Assembly (NCBI GenBank): GCA_007859835.1
Contig: SJPJ01000001.1
Span: 6,547,632 to 6,611,631, forward strand
Length of the DNA: 64,000 nucleotides
Direction: 5' to 3'
Origin: Novipirellula herctigrandis
GTDB lineage: Bacteria > Planctomycetota > Planctomycetia > Pirellulales > Pirellulaceae
This document shows positions 1 through 9,760 of the stretch, in pieces (position 1 is the stretch's first letter; every line of letters begins with the position of its first letter). The notes beneath the pieces are model-generated. The model had not been told where the DNA came from, made no database searches, and saw nothing but the letters and a program-made list of their open reading frames with translations. The translations under genes were made by a program, and so were the position numbers.

Positions 1-1
1 T

Positions 2-952
2 CGAATTGTGATCTCGGATGTCGAGATGCCGGAAATGAACGGTATCGACCTATGCCGGGAAATTCGTCGACGCGGTTCGTGCGGCTACACATACGTGATT
101 CTGTTAACCGGCCGCAGCGACACCGCTAGCGTCGTAAAGGGACTTGACGCCGGAGCTGATGATTACATTGCCAAACCGTTTTCGCCAAGCGAAATGCAAA
201 TGCGAATTCGTGCTGGCGAGCGGATCCTGATGCTCGAGAGTCGCGATTTGATGATCTTTGCACTCGCAAAGTTAGCGGATAGTCGCGACCATGACACCGG
301 TAGCCATCTGGATCGCATTCGTGAGTATTGTCGATTGCTTTCACTCGAGCTTGCTACTTGGCCCGAATATCAAAATAAGATCGATGGAATCTATATACAG
401 TCGATTTACGAAACGAGCCCATTGCACGACATCGGCAAAGTGGGGATTCCTGATCGCATTCTTCTGAAGCCAGGAAGACTGACCGAAGCGGAATTTTCGA
501 TCATGACTCAGCATGCCAAAATTGGTGGCGATACGCTTCAGGCTGTGGCCGAAGCTCATCCTGAAGCGGTCTTCTTACAAATGGCGTATGAGATTGCAAT
601 GACGCATCATGAGCGTTGGGACGGAGCGGGGTACCCAAATGGGCTTGCTGGCGAAGACATTCCTCTTTGCGGTCGCATTGTGGCGATTGCTGACGTTTAC
701 GATGCCTTGACCAGCCACCGTGTCTATAAACCAGCATACAACCATCAAAAGGCTGTCGACATCATTTCCGAAGGATCGGGCACGCATTTCGATCCTAATC
801 TGGTTCGTGCGTTCTTGAAACTTGAGTCCGATTTCAAGGAAATCAAAAAATCGATGAACGATACTCCGGAAAAGGAAGACTCGGAGTTTATGCCAATGTT
901 TAGGTGCAAGGATGTTCCCGCAGCGACCGCACAGACACCGCAATCGGTGTAA
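2..952 (+). CDS. Response regulator with HD-GYP phosphodiesterase domain (5' truncated by window edge)
   Basis: The reading frame is open to the left edge, so the start lies outside the window. The N-terminal part is a receiver domain: phospho-acceptor Asp in SDVEMPEMNG, the Thr position in LLTGR and the Lys in AKPF are all present. An HD-GYP domain follows, with LHDIGK, TQHAKIGG, MTHHERWDGAGYPNG and IVAIADVYDAL, so all metal-binding and GYP signature residues are visible. Such proteins typically hydrolyse cyclic di-GMP when phosphorylated by a partner histidine kinase. The acidic tail after the HD-GYP domain is not conserved in any family I recognise. The cognate kinase is not evident from this fragment; the hybrid kinase at 3965 carries its own receiver. 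Confidence 0.93.
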   Translation, partial: RIVISDVEMPEMNGIDLCREIRRRGSCGYTYVILLTGRSDTASVVKGLDAGADDYIAKPFSPSEMQMRIRAGERILMLESRDLMIFALAKLADSRDHDTGSHLDRIREYCRLLSLELATWPEYQNKIDGIYIQSIYETSPLHDIGKVGIPDRILLKPGRLTEAEFSIMTQHAKIGGDTLQAVAEAHPEAVFLQMAYEIAMTHHERWDGAGYPNGLAGEDIPLCGRIVAIADVYDALTSHRVYKPAYNHQKAVDIISEGSGTHFDPNLVRAFLKLESDFKEIKKSMNDTPEKEDSEFMPMFRCKDVPAATAQTPQSV

Positions 953-1117
953 TCAGAACATGCGTCGAGCGGTGCCAATTATCTAACCGTGTTGGTGAAA
1001 ATCCCCATCCCTTTCCCCTCCGATCCTTGAATTATCGGGGCGTGTTGCAGCGGCCGCTTTTTTACGCTGTGGAAACGCCGTGCCCGATGCAGGTAATCGT
1101 TGTACTTAGGGGTAATC

Positions 1118-2410
1118 GTGATTTCAAAAAGCATTTGTTCGCATGTGGCATTGCTGCTCGTTCTCGTAGCTGCAATTCCTGCATCCGCCGCCGGAACCAT
1201 TAGCAATGCCTTGTCCGCTCGATCGGCGGGGCGTGGCGGAACGAACCTAGCTTTTGGTGACAATGGTGTCATCTTGATGGACAATACCGCCGGCATGCAG
1301 TCGCTTCTTGGGTATGGTTCCAATGATGACACCTACCTTGATGTGGGGGGAGTCGGGCTATTCACCGACATGAACTATCAGGATGCTGACAACTCCAAGA
1401 CGCACGCATACGACAATCCCGCTGGTTTAGGGCACCTCATGATTGGCCGGCGAATCAATGACGACATCGTGTTCGGATTTGGTGCCTTCGCTCCGGCTGG
1501 ATTTGCGTCCGATTATGATTTGCAGGGCCCCCCTGCTACTCTTCCCGGGGAACATCACTATTTTTCGTTCGGCGCCCTGGTCCGGATCCTGCCCGGTCTA
1601 TCACTTCGATTGACAGACAGACTAACGGTGGGTGGAACCTTTGGTTTAGCAGCAAGCCACCTCGAAATCGAGGGACCATACTATTTGAATTCGATGCCGC
1701 TGCGTGGAACCCCAACGATGCTTGATCTGCAAAGTACGGGGTCGGCGCTATCGTGGTCCTGTGGCATGCAGTACGCCGTTTCAGACCAGACCACCATTGG
1801 CGTTCGCTACCAGAGTCAAAACGAATTCACTTCCAACGGGAAAGCTAATGTTGCCATTGCCGGTCTAGGGGATAGTGACTACGACGTGAATGTAGGTTTG
1901 GCGTGGGCTCGGTCGGTCGGCATCGGGATGATGCACCAAGTCGATGCACGTCAACGCGTCGCAATCGATTTCATTTGGGAAGACTGGTCCGATGCATACG
2001 ATAATGCAAGCTTGACGTTTACGAACCCAAGCAATCCTGTTTTTGAGGCTGTTGCAGGACCATCGATTGACGAAGTGTTCCCGCTTCTATGGGAGGATTC
2101 GCTGGTCGTGAGTGCTGGTTACGAGCGTGATTTTGGTTCCAACCAAACGGTCCGATTGGGATACCGATATCAAGATAACCCCGTGCCGCCCTCGACCGCT
2201 TCGACCTACCTGCAAACGACGCTCGAGCACCATTTTTCGGCTGGTTATGGTTTCAAGCATTCAGGCTGGGAGATTGATACGGCCTATCAATTCGCATTCG
2301 CGCCTAATGTGTATACCGCTACGAGTGTTTATCCAGGTGGCGACTTTTCGGATGCAATTCTAAAGACGCAAACGCACATGGTTTTCCTTAGTGCGATGCG
2401 TCGTTTTTAG
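1118..2410 (+). CDS. FadL/OmpP1/TodX-type outer-membrane transport protein
   Basis: A signal peptide (MISKSICSHVALLLVLVAA, cleavage near ASAA) is followed by the FadL-type N-terminal signature: SARSAGRGGTNLA, then a D-x-x-A-rich turn ending DNTAGM. The rest is a beta-barrel-like pattern of alternating hydrophobic residues and ends in an aromatic-rich strand with terminal Phe (MVFLSAMRRF), as expected for insertion by BamA. The family carries hydrophobic substrates (fatty acids, aromatics) across the outer membrane. I chose the GTG at 1118 because AGGGG lies about 6 nt upstream; a TTG at 1100 is in frame but gives a poorer signal peptide. Substrate is unknown. The gene is convergent with the methyltransferase gene that follows. 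Confidence 0.85.
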   Translation: MISKSICSHVALLLVLVAAIPASAAGTISNALSARSAGRGGTNLAFGDNGVILMDNTAGMQSLLGYGSNDDTYLDVGGVGLFTDMNYQDADNSKTHAYDNPAGLGHLMIGRRINDDIVFGFGAFAPAGFASDYDLQGPPATLPGEHHYFSFGALVRILPGLSLRLTDRLTVGGTFGLAASHLEIEGPYYLNSMPLRGTPTMLDLQSTGSALSWSCGMQYAVSDQTTIGVRYQSQNEFTSNGKANVAIAGLGDSDYDVNVGLAWARSVGIGMMHQVDARQRVAIDFIWEDWSDAYDNASLTFTNPSNPVFEAVAGPSIDEVFPLLWEDSLVVSAGYERDFGSNQTVRLGYRYQDNPVPPSTASTYLQTTLEHHFSAGYGFKHSGWEIDTAYQFAFAPNVYTATSVYPGGDFSDAILKTQTHMVFLSAMRRF

Positions 2411-2438
2411 AAAACAGCTAAGCCTTACGCGATCCGTT

Positions 2439-3461
2439 TCAGCGTTTGGTCATTTCCATGATGACCACATTCTCGTTGCTCTCGGCGACGATTCGAACTT
2501 CTTCAACGCTTGATTGATCCAAGTCATCCGCCAACACCATCATCTGGCCGCGGCTTCGGTAGATAAGGTGCCAATCCATATACATTTCCATGTAACCGAC
2601 GTCGCGAATTTCGGGAAGAAAATTCGCGATAACCAACCGTCCACCTGGCCGAACATGGTCGAACAGGTTTGCAGTCAAACGCTTCGCCGTGGAATCAGCC
2701 AAGTAGTCGTAAAGGCCAGTCGTGTAAATCAAGTCAAAGGTGCCTAGGTCAAGCCGTCCAGTCAACATTCGTCGAATATTGGCAACGACCGCATCAACTC
2801 CGAATCGACCATACGCTTGTTGGATCTCTTCGAGGCTCTGTGCGTCTGCATCCATCGCAACGAATCGATCAAACCGGTTTCGCCGAATGGCCGACGAAAG
2901 GCTCGCTTCGCGAAGGTGTCCCGCTGCGACTGCAAGCGCATGTTGGTTTGATTTCTCTCGCCCGATACGATCGAGCAATTCGGCGATGTAACAACGTCGC
3001 TCTCGCACGCCGGCTGATGCGGGGGCTCCGCTGGTATAGTTGAAGATTGCCGAGCCAAGCGCCGTCGCATCGGGTTGATTCCAATCTTCTTCACGGCCGT
3101 AAATGTAATCCATCATGACTGCATCGCCCGCGTAACCGCGTGGTTTTTCGAATGCTCGGCGAGTGAAGGGATCCTGATGGACCAGTTGGCACAGGGCATG
3201 GTTTCTGCCGAATTGAATCATTTCTTTCCACTGATCCTTCGGCGTTTTTTCACGGATCGATCTTAGTCCTCGAAACAATTGATCGACGGCGTTTTCAATT
3301 TCAGTGGCGTTTGCGTTTGGGGACGCGAGTACGGAATGGACTTTGTCGAGCAGGTCTTCAAGCAAGCCATGGCTAGGATCTCCCTTTTCATCTTGATGGT
3401 GATCTGGTTCGGTTTGTTGACTGAAGGTAGGTGTGACGTGACTTTGTGTAGCTAAGCTCAT
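2439..3461 (-). CDS. Class I SAM-dependent methyltransferase (EF/3-OH-PAME synthase-like family)
   Basis: The 340-residue protein has a helical N-terminal part with RGYAGDAVMMDYIYG, a motif I associate with the methyltransferases often annotated as extracellular-factor 3-hydroxypalmitic acid methyl ester biosynthesis proteins. The C-terminal half is a Rossmann methyltransferase: AVAAGHLREASLS stands at the SAM-binding motif I position, FVAMDADA at motif II, DLIYTTGLYDYL at motif IV, and RPGGRLVIANF near motif VI. Methyl transfer is well supported; the substrate is not. A lipid or small acid is possible by family analogy only. It stands alone between a convergent FadL gene and a divergent signalling gene. 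Confidence 0.72.
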   Translation of the reverse strand: MSLATQSHVTPTFSQQTEPDHHQDEKGDPSHGLLEDLLDKVHSVLASPNANATEIENAVDQLFRGLRSIREKTPKDQWKEMIQFGRNHALCQLVHQDPFTRRAFEKPRGYAGDAVMMDYIYGREEDWNQPDATALGSAIFNYTSGAPASAGVRERRCYIAELLDRIGREKSNQHALAVAAGHLREASLSSAIRRNRFDRFVAMDADAQSLEEIQQAYGRFGVDAVVANIRRMLTGRLDLGTFDLIYTTGLYDYLADSTAKRLTANLFDHVRPGGRLVIANFLPEIRDVGYMEMYMDWHLIYRSRGQMMVLADDLDQSSVEEVRIVAESNENVVIMEMTKR

Positions 3462-3883
3462 CGTTGGTTGCCCCCGCGACCGGTTAAGTTAGGAATGGGA
3501 CTGGATTGTTGTTGCTTTCGAACACACTTGGCGAAGCAGCCCCGGCAATATCCCTTTGAAATCCAAACTGTCAAGCTTTTTCCGCGATTGCTTCGGCCCG
3601 TTCGTGAGCTCATGTGACGGGGCGTCCTCATAAAGATCTCAAGTGTGGCTATTCAGGTTGCAGCCGCTACGCAATGAAGGTGTCTCGACTGACCGGTGTC
3701 CTTCTGCAGTCGTTACAACTCAAGTGCTCTGGAGATAAATCAAAAAAATGTTCCATTCATTTTGATGGTTTGGCACAACCTCGCACCGCCCTGCAGACGG
3801 GGCTCGCAACCGGCTAGAAAAAGTGGGAAAAATAAGGTTTTTCTTGTGCGGATTCAGCTCGCAATGGGTTTCTGACCTAACTT
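3462..3883. other. Intergenic region (422 bp), divergent genes on either side
   Basis: This gap separates the leftward methyltransferase gene from the rightward hybrid kinase gene, so it should hold both promoters. I found no RNA gene or convincing coding sequence in it. The only -35/-10 candidate I can name is for the kinase and begins at its right edge (3884). Confidence 0.5.
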
Positions 3884-3912
3884 TTGACAGGGCACAAAGA
3901 CGTACTTCTATC
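3884..3912 (+). promoter_or_regulatory. Candidate sigma70-type promoter for the hybrid kinase
   Basis: A perfect -35 box TTGACA (3884-3889) is followed after 17 nt by TCTATC (3907-3912), a weak -10 match. Transcription would begin near 3919, upstream of the ATG at 3965. This also argues that the in-frame TTG at 3884 is a promoter element and not a start codon. Based on sequence pattern only. Confidence 0.35.
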
Positions 3913-3964
3913 TCGTGCCATACCGTTAAGCCGTCCATTTCATAGACGAGAAGACACGAGTGAG

Positions 3965-6900
3965 ATGATCAAAGTCGCCTCTCCTTTTCCCGAATTCCGC
4001 GACTACGTTGCTGTATCCGGCATTATGTGCCGCGGTCCCCTGGCGACTTGTGTTGTGCAATCGGTACGATCGTCAGAATCCTTCGACGCCGAATGGATTG
4101 ATGCATCGAATACCTCTGGTGAATTGTTTGGCTGCGTCGACAAGCATTGGCGAAGCAATGAACGATGCCAACCGACCGGCAGTTTGAAACAACTCGCATT
4201 TTTCGGGTCTCACGAGCGAGTCTCTCGGATTATCGAAACTCCTCGCGGTCGACCGCTCAATGAGTTTGTTTTTCAGCGTCGGCATGACGTTGCCACTTCA
4301 TTAACGACTGCGATAGAGCTTGCGACTTGTCTTGCGGATTGGCACACTCAATCACGTACTCATGGTTGGCTCAATGGTGAGTGTGTCTATTGTGAAGAAT
4401 CAGGTAAGGTTCAACTGCGAGATGTTTCCGCGGTTCATCATCTGGCCGAGATTGATTTTTCGCTGTTGGATGTTCACGACATCGCCTTTTTATCGCCTGA
4501 GTCGAGCGGCTCGTTGGCGCGAGAGGTTAGCCCCGCATCGGATCTGTATTCTTTGGGCGTTATGCTGTTCGCAATGCTCTCGGGCCGAGCACCAATCGAG
4601 GCATCGAACGCTAGCGAATATTTGAATCAGCAGCTTTGTGTGGAAGCACCTCGGTTGAGAGAATTCGGGTTGGACATTTCCAAACCGCTCGATGACTTGG
4701 TTGCACGTTTGTTGTTTCGTGATCCACGTGATCGCTATCAAACAGCAAATGCGTTGCTAGACGATCTTCGCTACATCGCGGATCTCGACACTACCGGTGA
4801 TGAGGAATTGCGTTATGCGGTTGGGACGTCAGACATTCGCAAAACGATGACAGAAGCTGCGTTTGTGGGTTATGAAGCAGACTTGTCGCGGACCCAACTG
4901 GCAATCCAGTCAGCGTTGTCGGGGACATGTTGTGTGCAGTTGATTACGGGTCCGGAAGCCGGCGTTCGTCGAAATTATATTGATGAAATCGAGATGCGTG
5001 CCGCGTCCGTTGGGATGGCAGTGTTGCGCGGTGGGGCTTCGACGACGACCAATCCCAAGCCACTGCAATCGCTCGATACCGTTTTTTCCGCGATCACGAC
5101 AATTTGCAATCAGGATCCTGCCCTCGCAACTCGCTTGGCGGAATTGACGCAAGAGCATTCGGCAACACTGATAGACCTGTTGCCCAACCTCGCATCGTAC
5201 TGGCAGCGTTCATTGGTCGTCACCGGGCCGGATGCCTATGGCGGTCAGCGTGTTCAAGTGGCGTTAGAAGACTTGTTCGTTGCCTTGGCGAAAGAACCCT
5301 CGGGCGCAGCGTTTCTGTTTGATGATCTTCACGCTGCGGACGAATTGACACGAAATGTCGTTCGTTCGCTGATCGAGCGAACTCAAAATGAAGACACCCG
5401 TTTTCTGTTTTGTGCTATATCGAGTGATTCCGCAGATGCGTTGAGCTATGGCGAAAGCCTAGACGCAATGCATCTCGGTCCACTTTCCGATGATGCCCTG
5501 CAACGCCATCTCGAATCGATGGCGGGAAAACTATCCGATACGATCAAAAGTTCGATTGTCGAAGTTGCTGACGGCAATGTTACGATTGCGTCCGCCATGC
5601 TGCGCCGGATGATCGATTCGAAAGCCATCAAGTTGACCGATCAGGGTTGGGTCCCCGATGGCGTCTTAAGGGATGCCCTGCGTCATGACGAGACCTTCAC
5701 GGGACTGTTAGAATGTCAAATTGATGAGCTATCTAGTCGTGCATTGAATGTTTTATCTACCGCCGCAGTGGTGGGGCAGCGTTTTGAGCTTGCGATATTG
5801 GCTGATGTGTCCAAACAACGCTACGCTGATGTATTGGAGGTTGTCACGGAAGCTCTCGGACGCAGACTGTTGTGGCGTGATTCGCAGCAAGGGTGGTTTC
5901 GGTTTGCGAACGACCCGATTCACCGGCAACTTTGCTCGAGTGTTTCGGATGATGTACGAAAAGAACTTCATCGAAGGACCGCCGCGTATCTGAAGAAGCA
6001 CACGCCCGATAACGTTTATGATTTGGCGTTTCACTACGATGCAGCGGAAATCTCCGATCTGGCACTCGAATATTCGCTCGAAGCTGCGGCAAGTGCGAGG
6101 CACAAGCATTCGCTTTCAGTCGCCGAAGATCAATTGTGTATTGCGAAGCGGTGGGTGGCACAGGATGACTTGGCAACGCGGTTGATCATTTCGGGAGGGC
6201 TAGGTGAGATTCACTTGCTAACCGGGCGATACGACGCCGCCGGCGAATATTTACATGAAGCGTTATCGTTGGCAACCACGCCGCTCGATAAGGCTCGTAT
6301 CCAACAGCAAATTGGTGAACTTGCGTTTAAACGCGGTCGGTTTGCCGATGCCGCGACGGAATACCAGCAAGCTCTATCGATGACCGGTGCTCGTGTGCCG
6401 CTCTCACTGATGACGATGCTGCTCTGTTTAGCACTCCAAACGGCGCGACAAGTTATTCATGCATTTGCACCGAAAAAGTGGATTGCTCGTCGCGGAGACT
6501 TAACGCCGCTGGATTGTCTGAGAATGCAATTGCTCAGTCAGCTTTCGCGAGTGTATTGGTTTAGTCGACATCGACTTTGGACTTTGGGCAACCATCTTCG
6601 TTCGCTCAACGAAGCCGAACTCTACAATCCGTCAGAGACGCTCGCGGCAGTCTACAGCGAACATGGCCCAGTGATGAGTCTGCTTCGTTGGTTTGGTCGG
6701 GCAAATCAGTATTTCGAACGATCACTGGTGATTCGCCGGCAACGCGGCGACGTTTGGGGCCAAGGCCAATCGTATCACTATGGTAGCGTCGTCAAGTTGG
6801 CCGAATGTCAATTCCAAGACGCCATCGAAACTTCTCACACAGCGGTTGAGATGCTTCGTCAGACAGGCGATTTTTGGGAAATGAATATGGCTCGCTACCA

Positions 6901-9589
6901 AGGGGCCAATGCGTTCTATCGGATCGGGTGCTTCTCGGAGGCCGTTCAGTGGGCTTCGAAAATGTACGAATCAGGACGTGAAATTGGCGATTTACAGGCT
7001 TCGGGAATCAGTCTCGACGTGTGGGCTCGATGCTCACCCGAAACGTTGCCTTTAGACATGATTGCCGAAGATGCTGCGCAAGATCGTCCCGATGCACAAA
7101 GCCATGCTCAGTCTCAGCTAGCGTATGCCGTTGTTCTCTTGCATCATGGCCAACTCAATGACGGAATTGACACGTTGGTGGGCGCGATCGAACGGTGCCG
7201 AAATGCGGGGCACCTGAACACTTATATCAGTCCCTGTTATGCATGGCTTGGAACGGCTCGACGGCAACAAGTGGAAGTCACGGATTGTCGAGATGGCCAT
7301 CGCCGCAAGCAACGAATACGCGATGCCCGAACAGCGACGAGAAAGGCATTGAAAATCGCGAAGTTCTATCCCGCAGATCTTGCCCATTGTTGGCGAGAGA
7401 TCGCGGCGCTAGATGAAATTGAAGGAGATATTGGCAAGGCTGTTGCACACTTGAAACGGAGTGTGAGAGCAGCACAACTTTATGCGCAGCGAGCCGAAGA
7501 ACTTGAATCACTGCAAATACTTGCTGCCTTGCATGATCGAGAAATCGAACAGTTCGGTCCTTTGCCATTGCGATATCAACTGCGTCTTGACGAGCTTTTG
7601 AAAACCGTAGAGACGTCACAGCAAGGGGGCCCGTCCGTGGGCGATGCGGACGCGAATCTGTCGCTCGCGGATCGTTTTGTAACACTGTTGAAGTCGGGGC
7701 GACGTATTGCGCAAGCCTTGACGGCAAGCGGTGTCTACATCGAAGCAAGTGAATCGGCACGACGACTACTGCGTGGTCAAAACGCCGATGTCGTCATGGT
7801 ACGGAGTGAGCAGGGTGATTTTCAGTTCGAAGCAGCGTCCGCGTTGCCGTTTGATGAGCAATGTCAATGTCGTATCGATGCAAATGTCGACCTTGTCCGG
7901 GTCGCACTTCAGCAAGGGTACGCAGTTTGTCGAAACGACAATACGCTAGAAACGAATGGTAAACCAAATACAGCGAATGGAAGCACGCTGGCTGCTCCGA
8001 TTCTGTTTCGGGGCCACTTCGTCGCAGTGATTCTGGTCTCTCATTCGGAATTGTCCGATTTGTTCGGCAAGGACGAACTCCGCATTGCTGACTTTGTCAC
8101 CACGCTCGCTGGTGCGGCTTTGGAAAATGCCGATGGTTTTCTTCAGCTGAGGCAAATGAACGATACACTCGAACAGCGTGTTCTGGAACGTACCCAAGCA
8201 GCCGAAGATCGCGCAAAACAACTTGCCGAAAAGAATTCGCAGTTGCACGAAACCGAAGAACAGCTCCGCGAAGCGATGACCGTAGCGAATGCAGCGAACG
8301 CAGCAAAAGGACGCTTTTTGGCAACGATGAGCCACGAGATACGGACGCCACTTAACGGTATTCTCGGAATGACTCGGCTCGCTCAGCAAAGCTCCGTTGA
8401 CGGACGCCAGAAGGGCTACCTCGATACGGTTCAGGAAAGCGGCCAATCCCTGTTGAATCTTATTAACGATTTACTCGACTTCTCGAAGCTTGAAGCCGGC
8501 AAAATGGTGATTGAAGAAATTCCCTTTCGTCCGCAGGAATTGGCGGGCGAAGTGAGTCGATTGATGGGAGCGTCTGCCTGGCAAAAGGGGTTGGAATTGA
8601 GCTGCGAGCTTGCTCCCGATTTACCTCAAATCCTTGTTGGTGACCCTTCAAAGCTTCGTCAAATCATCGTGAATCTTGTCGGCAATGCACTGAAGTTCAC
8701 GGCCGAAGGAAGTGTGGCACTTATGATGCAAGCGACTCCAAGAGACCATTCGTCGATTATGCTTTCGATTGCAGTAAAAGATAGCGGATTGGGAATCCCC
8801 ATTGAGAAGCAAGAGAAAGTGTTCGAATCGTTTTCGCAAGCCGATAGCAGTACAACGCGTCGCTTCGGAGGCACCGGACTAGGCCTCGCGATTTGTCGTG
8901 AGCTTGCAGAAAAAATGAACGGGACGATCGAACTTGAAAGTGCTGTTGGGTTCGGTAGCACGTTTACGGTGACGATCCCACTAGCCATAGCCGAGGGAGA
9001 CACTGCCGAGATAGATATTACCGAGATAGATATTGCCGAGATAGACACTGCCGAGATAGATATTGCCGAGATAGATATTGCTGAACGACATACAGTCGAA
9101 CGAGGTTTCGAAAGCGAATCTCAACCACACCTTTCGAAAGAAAATAATGTTAGCTTTGGCGATCCATGTTCAAGCGATGATAGCCGTTGTGAAAATCGAT
9201 CGGCGCGGATTCTTGTCGCCGAGGATGGAGTGATTAATCAAGAGGTCATTGTCGGCATCCTTGAAATGGAAGGTTACGAGGTCGTCGTTGCGAACGATGG
9301 ACAGGAGGCTGTTGAGCGAGCAGCCGAGCAAGACTTCGATATTTGTTTGATGGATGTCGACATGCCAAAGATGGATGGCATGGACGCAACGCGGGCTATT
9401 CGAGCGTCAATGCATAATGTTAAGTCGGCTTTGCCAATTGTCGCGATGACCGCACATAGTGGCGACCAAATCTGGGGTCAATGCAAAGAAGCTGGAATGG
9501 ACGGGCATCTGCCCAAACCGATCCAGCCTGACAAACTATTCGAGACCATTGAACGTTATGGTACCATTGAACGTTGTGTTGTGGTGTAG
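3965..9589 (+). CDS. Giant hybrid: pseudokinase, AAA-like module, TPR-like region, GAF, histidine kinase and receiver
   Basis: About 1874 residues. Order: Ser/Thr-kinase-like domain (about 60-270), AAA/STAND-like ATPase module (about 295-560), long TPR-like helical region (about 680-1180), GAF (about 1240-1390), coiled coil, HisKA with MSHEIRTPLNG (His near 1456), HATPase with NLVGNALKF, DSGLGIP and GGTGLGLAI, an acidic repeat linker, and a receiver with ILVAEDG, LMDVDMPKMDG and LPKPI (Asp near 1797). This resembles the known fusions of STK, ATPase and histidine kinase. The first two modules look catalytically dead: HGWLNGECV replaces the HRD loop, LRDVSA replaces DFG, and GPEAGVRRN replaces the GxxGxGKS P-loop. 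The histidine kinase and receiver look active. I chose the ATG at 3965; it lies downstream of a promoter-like element. Cytoplasmic, since no membrane segment was seen. Confidence 0.9.
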   Translation: MIKVASPFPEFRDYVAVSGIMCRGPLATCVVQSVRSSESFDAEWIDASNTSGELFGCVDKHWRSNERCQPTGSLKQLAFFGSHERVSRIIETPRGRPLNEFVFQRRHDVATSLTTAIELATCLADWHTQSRTHGWLNGECVYCEESGKVQLRDVSAVHHLAEIDFSLLDVHDIAFLSPESSGSLAREVSPASDLYSLGVMLFAMLSGRAPIEASNASEYLNQQLCVEAPRLREFGLDISKPLDDLVARLLFRDPRDRYQTANALLDDLRYIADLDTTGDEELRYAVGTSDIRKTMTEAAFVGYEADLSRTQLAIQSALSGTCCVQLITGPEAGVRRNYIDEIEMRAASVGMAVLRGGASTTTNPKPLQSLDTVFSAITTICNQDPALATRLAELTQEHSATLIDLLPNLASYWQRSLVVTGPDAYGGQRVQVALEDLFVALAKEPSGAAFLFDDLHAADELTRNVVRSLIERTQNEDTRFLFCAISSDSADALSYGESLDAMHLGPLSDDALQRHLESMAGKLSDTIKSSIVEVADGNVTIASAMLRRMIDSKAIKLTDQGWVPDGVLRDALRHDETFTGLLECQIDELSSRALNVLSTAAVVGQRFELAILADVSKQRYADVLEVVTEALGRRLLWRDSQQGWFRFANDPIHRQLCSSVSDDVRKELHRRTAAYLKKHTPDNVYDLAFHYDAAEISDLALEYSLEAAASARHKHSLSVAEDQLCIAKRWVAQDDLATRLIISGGLGEIHLLTGRYDAAGEYLHEALSLATTPLDKARIQQQIGELAFKRGRFADAATEYQQALSMTGARVPLSLMTMLLCLALQTARQVIHAFAPKKWIARRGDLTPLDCLRMQLLSQLSRVYWFSRHRLWTLGNHLRSLNEAELYNPSETLAAVYSEHGPVMSLLRWFGRANQYFERSLVIRRQRGDVWGQGQSYHYGSVVKLAECQFQDAIETSHTAVEMLRQTGDFWEMNMARYQGANAFYRIGCFSEAVQWASKMYESGREIGDLQASGISLDVWARCSPETLPLDMIAEDAAQDRPDAQSHAQSQLAYAVVLLHHGQLNDGIDTLVGAIERCRNAGHLNTYISPCYAWLGTARRQQVEVTDCRDGHRRKQRIRDARTATRKALKIAKFYPADLAHCWREIAALDEIEGDIGKAVAHLKRSVRAAQLYAQRAEELESLQILAALHDREIEQFGPLPLRYQLRLDELLKTVETSQQGGPSVGDADANLSLADRFVTLLKSGRRIAQALTASGVYIEASESARRLLRGQNADVVMVRSEQGDFQFEAASALPFDEQCQCRIDANVDLVRVALQQGYAVCRNDNTLETNGKPNTANGSTLAAPILFRGHFVAVILVSHSELSDLFGKDELRIADFVTTLAGAALENADGFLQLRQMNDTLEQRVLERTQAAEDRAKQLAEKNSQLHETEEQLREAMTVANAANAAKGRFLATMSHEIRTPLNGILGMTRLAQQSSVDGRQKGYLDTVQESGQSLLNLINDLLDFSKLEAGKMVIEEIPFRPQELAGEVSRLMGASAWQKGLELSCELAPDLPQILVGDPSKLRQIIVNLVGNALKFTAEGSVALMMQATPRDHSSIMLSIAVKDSGLGIPIEKQEKVFESFSQADSSTTRRFGGTGLGLAICRELAEKMNGTIELESAVGFGSTFTVTIPLAIAEGDTAEIDITEIDIAEIDTAEIDIAEIDIAERHTVERGFESESQPHLSKENNVSFGDPCSSDDSRCENRSARILVAEDGVINQEVIVGILEMEGYEVVVANDGQEAVERAAEQDFDICLMDVDMPKMDGMDATRAIRASMHNVKSALPIVAMTAHSGDQIWGQCKEAGMDGHLPKPIQPDKLFETIERYGTIERCVVV
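8990..9079 (+). repeat. In-frame 15-bp tandem repeat (six units) in the kinase-receiver linker
   Basis: Six 15-bp units, consensus GCCGAGATAGATATT, encode AEIDI-like pentapeptides between the ATPase domain and the receiver of the hybrid kinase. The first unit is the most divergent (GAGGGAGACACT core). Unit length keeps the frame, so copy-number change would lengthen or shorten an acidic linker without disrupting the protein. Confidence 0.93.
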
Positions 9590-9760
9590 GCCATCTCCGC
9601 ATGCCGGTGCGTAGGCGAATGCAAGAGTCGACATCGGAGAGAATTGCACGAATCCGTTAGCTTCAAACTCCTTGATTTTCAAAGTCACTTGCAGATCCCG
9701 GCATGGTTGATCACTACCTCGGGAAGATATCTTTTGCACGTTTATCGATTGCTGGGGCGG

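Noticed and set aside
3614-3817. 67-residue open frame in the intergenic region
   Set aside because: No ribosome-binding site, no recognisable domain and atypical composition; likely chance.
3884-3964. N-terminal extension of the hybrid kinase from TTG at 3884
   Set aside because: The TTG is part of a TTGACA -35-like box and the 27 added residues match no domain; the ATG at 3965 is more likely.
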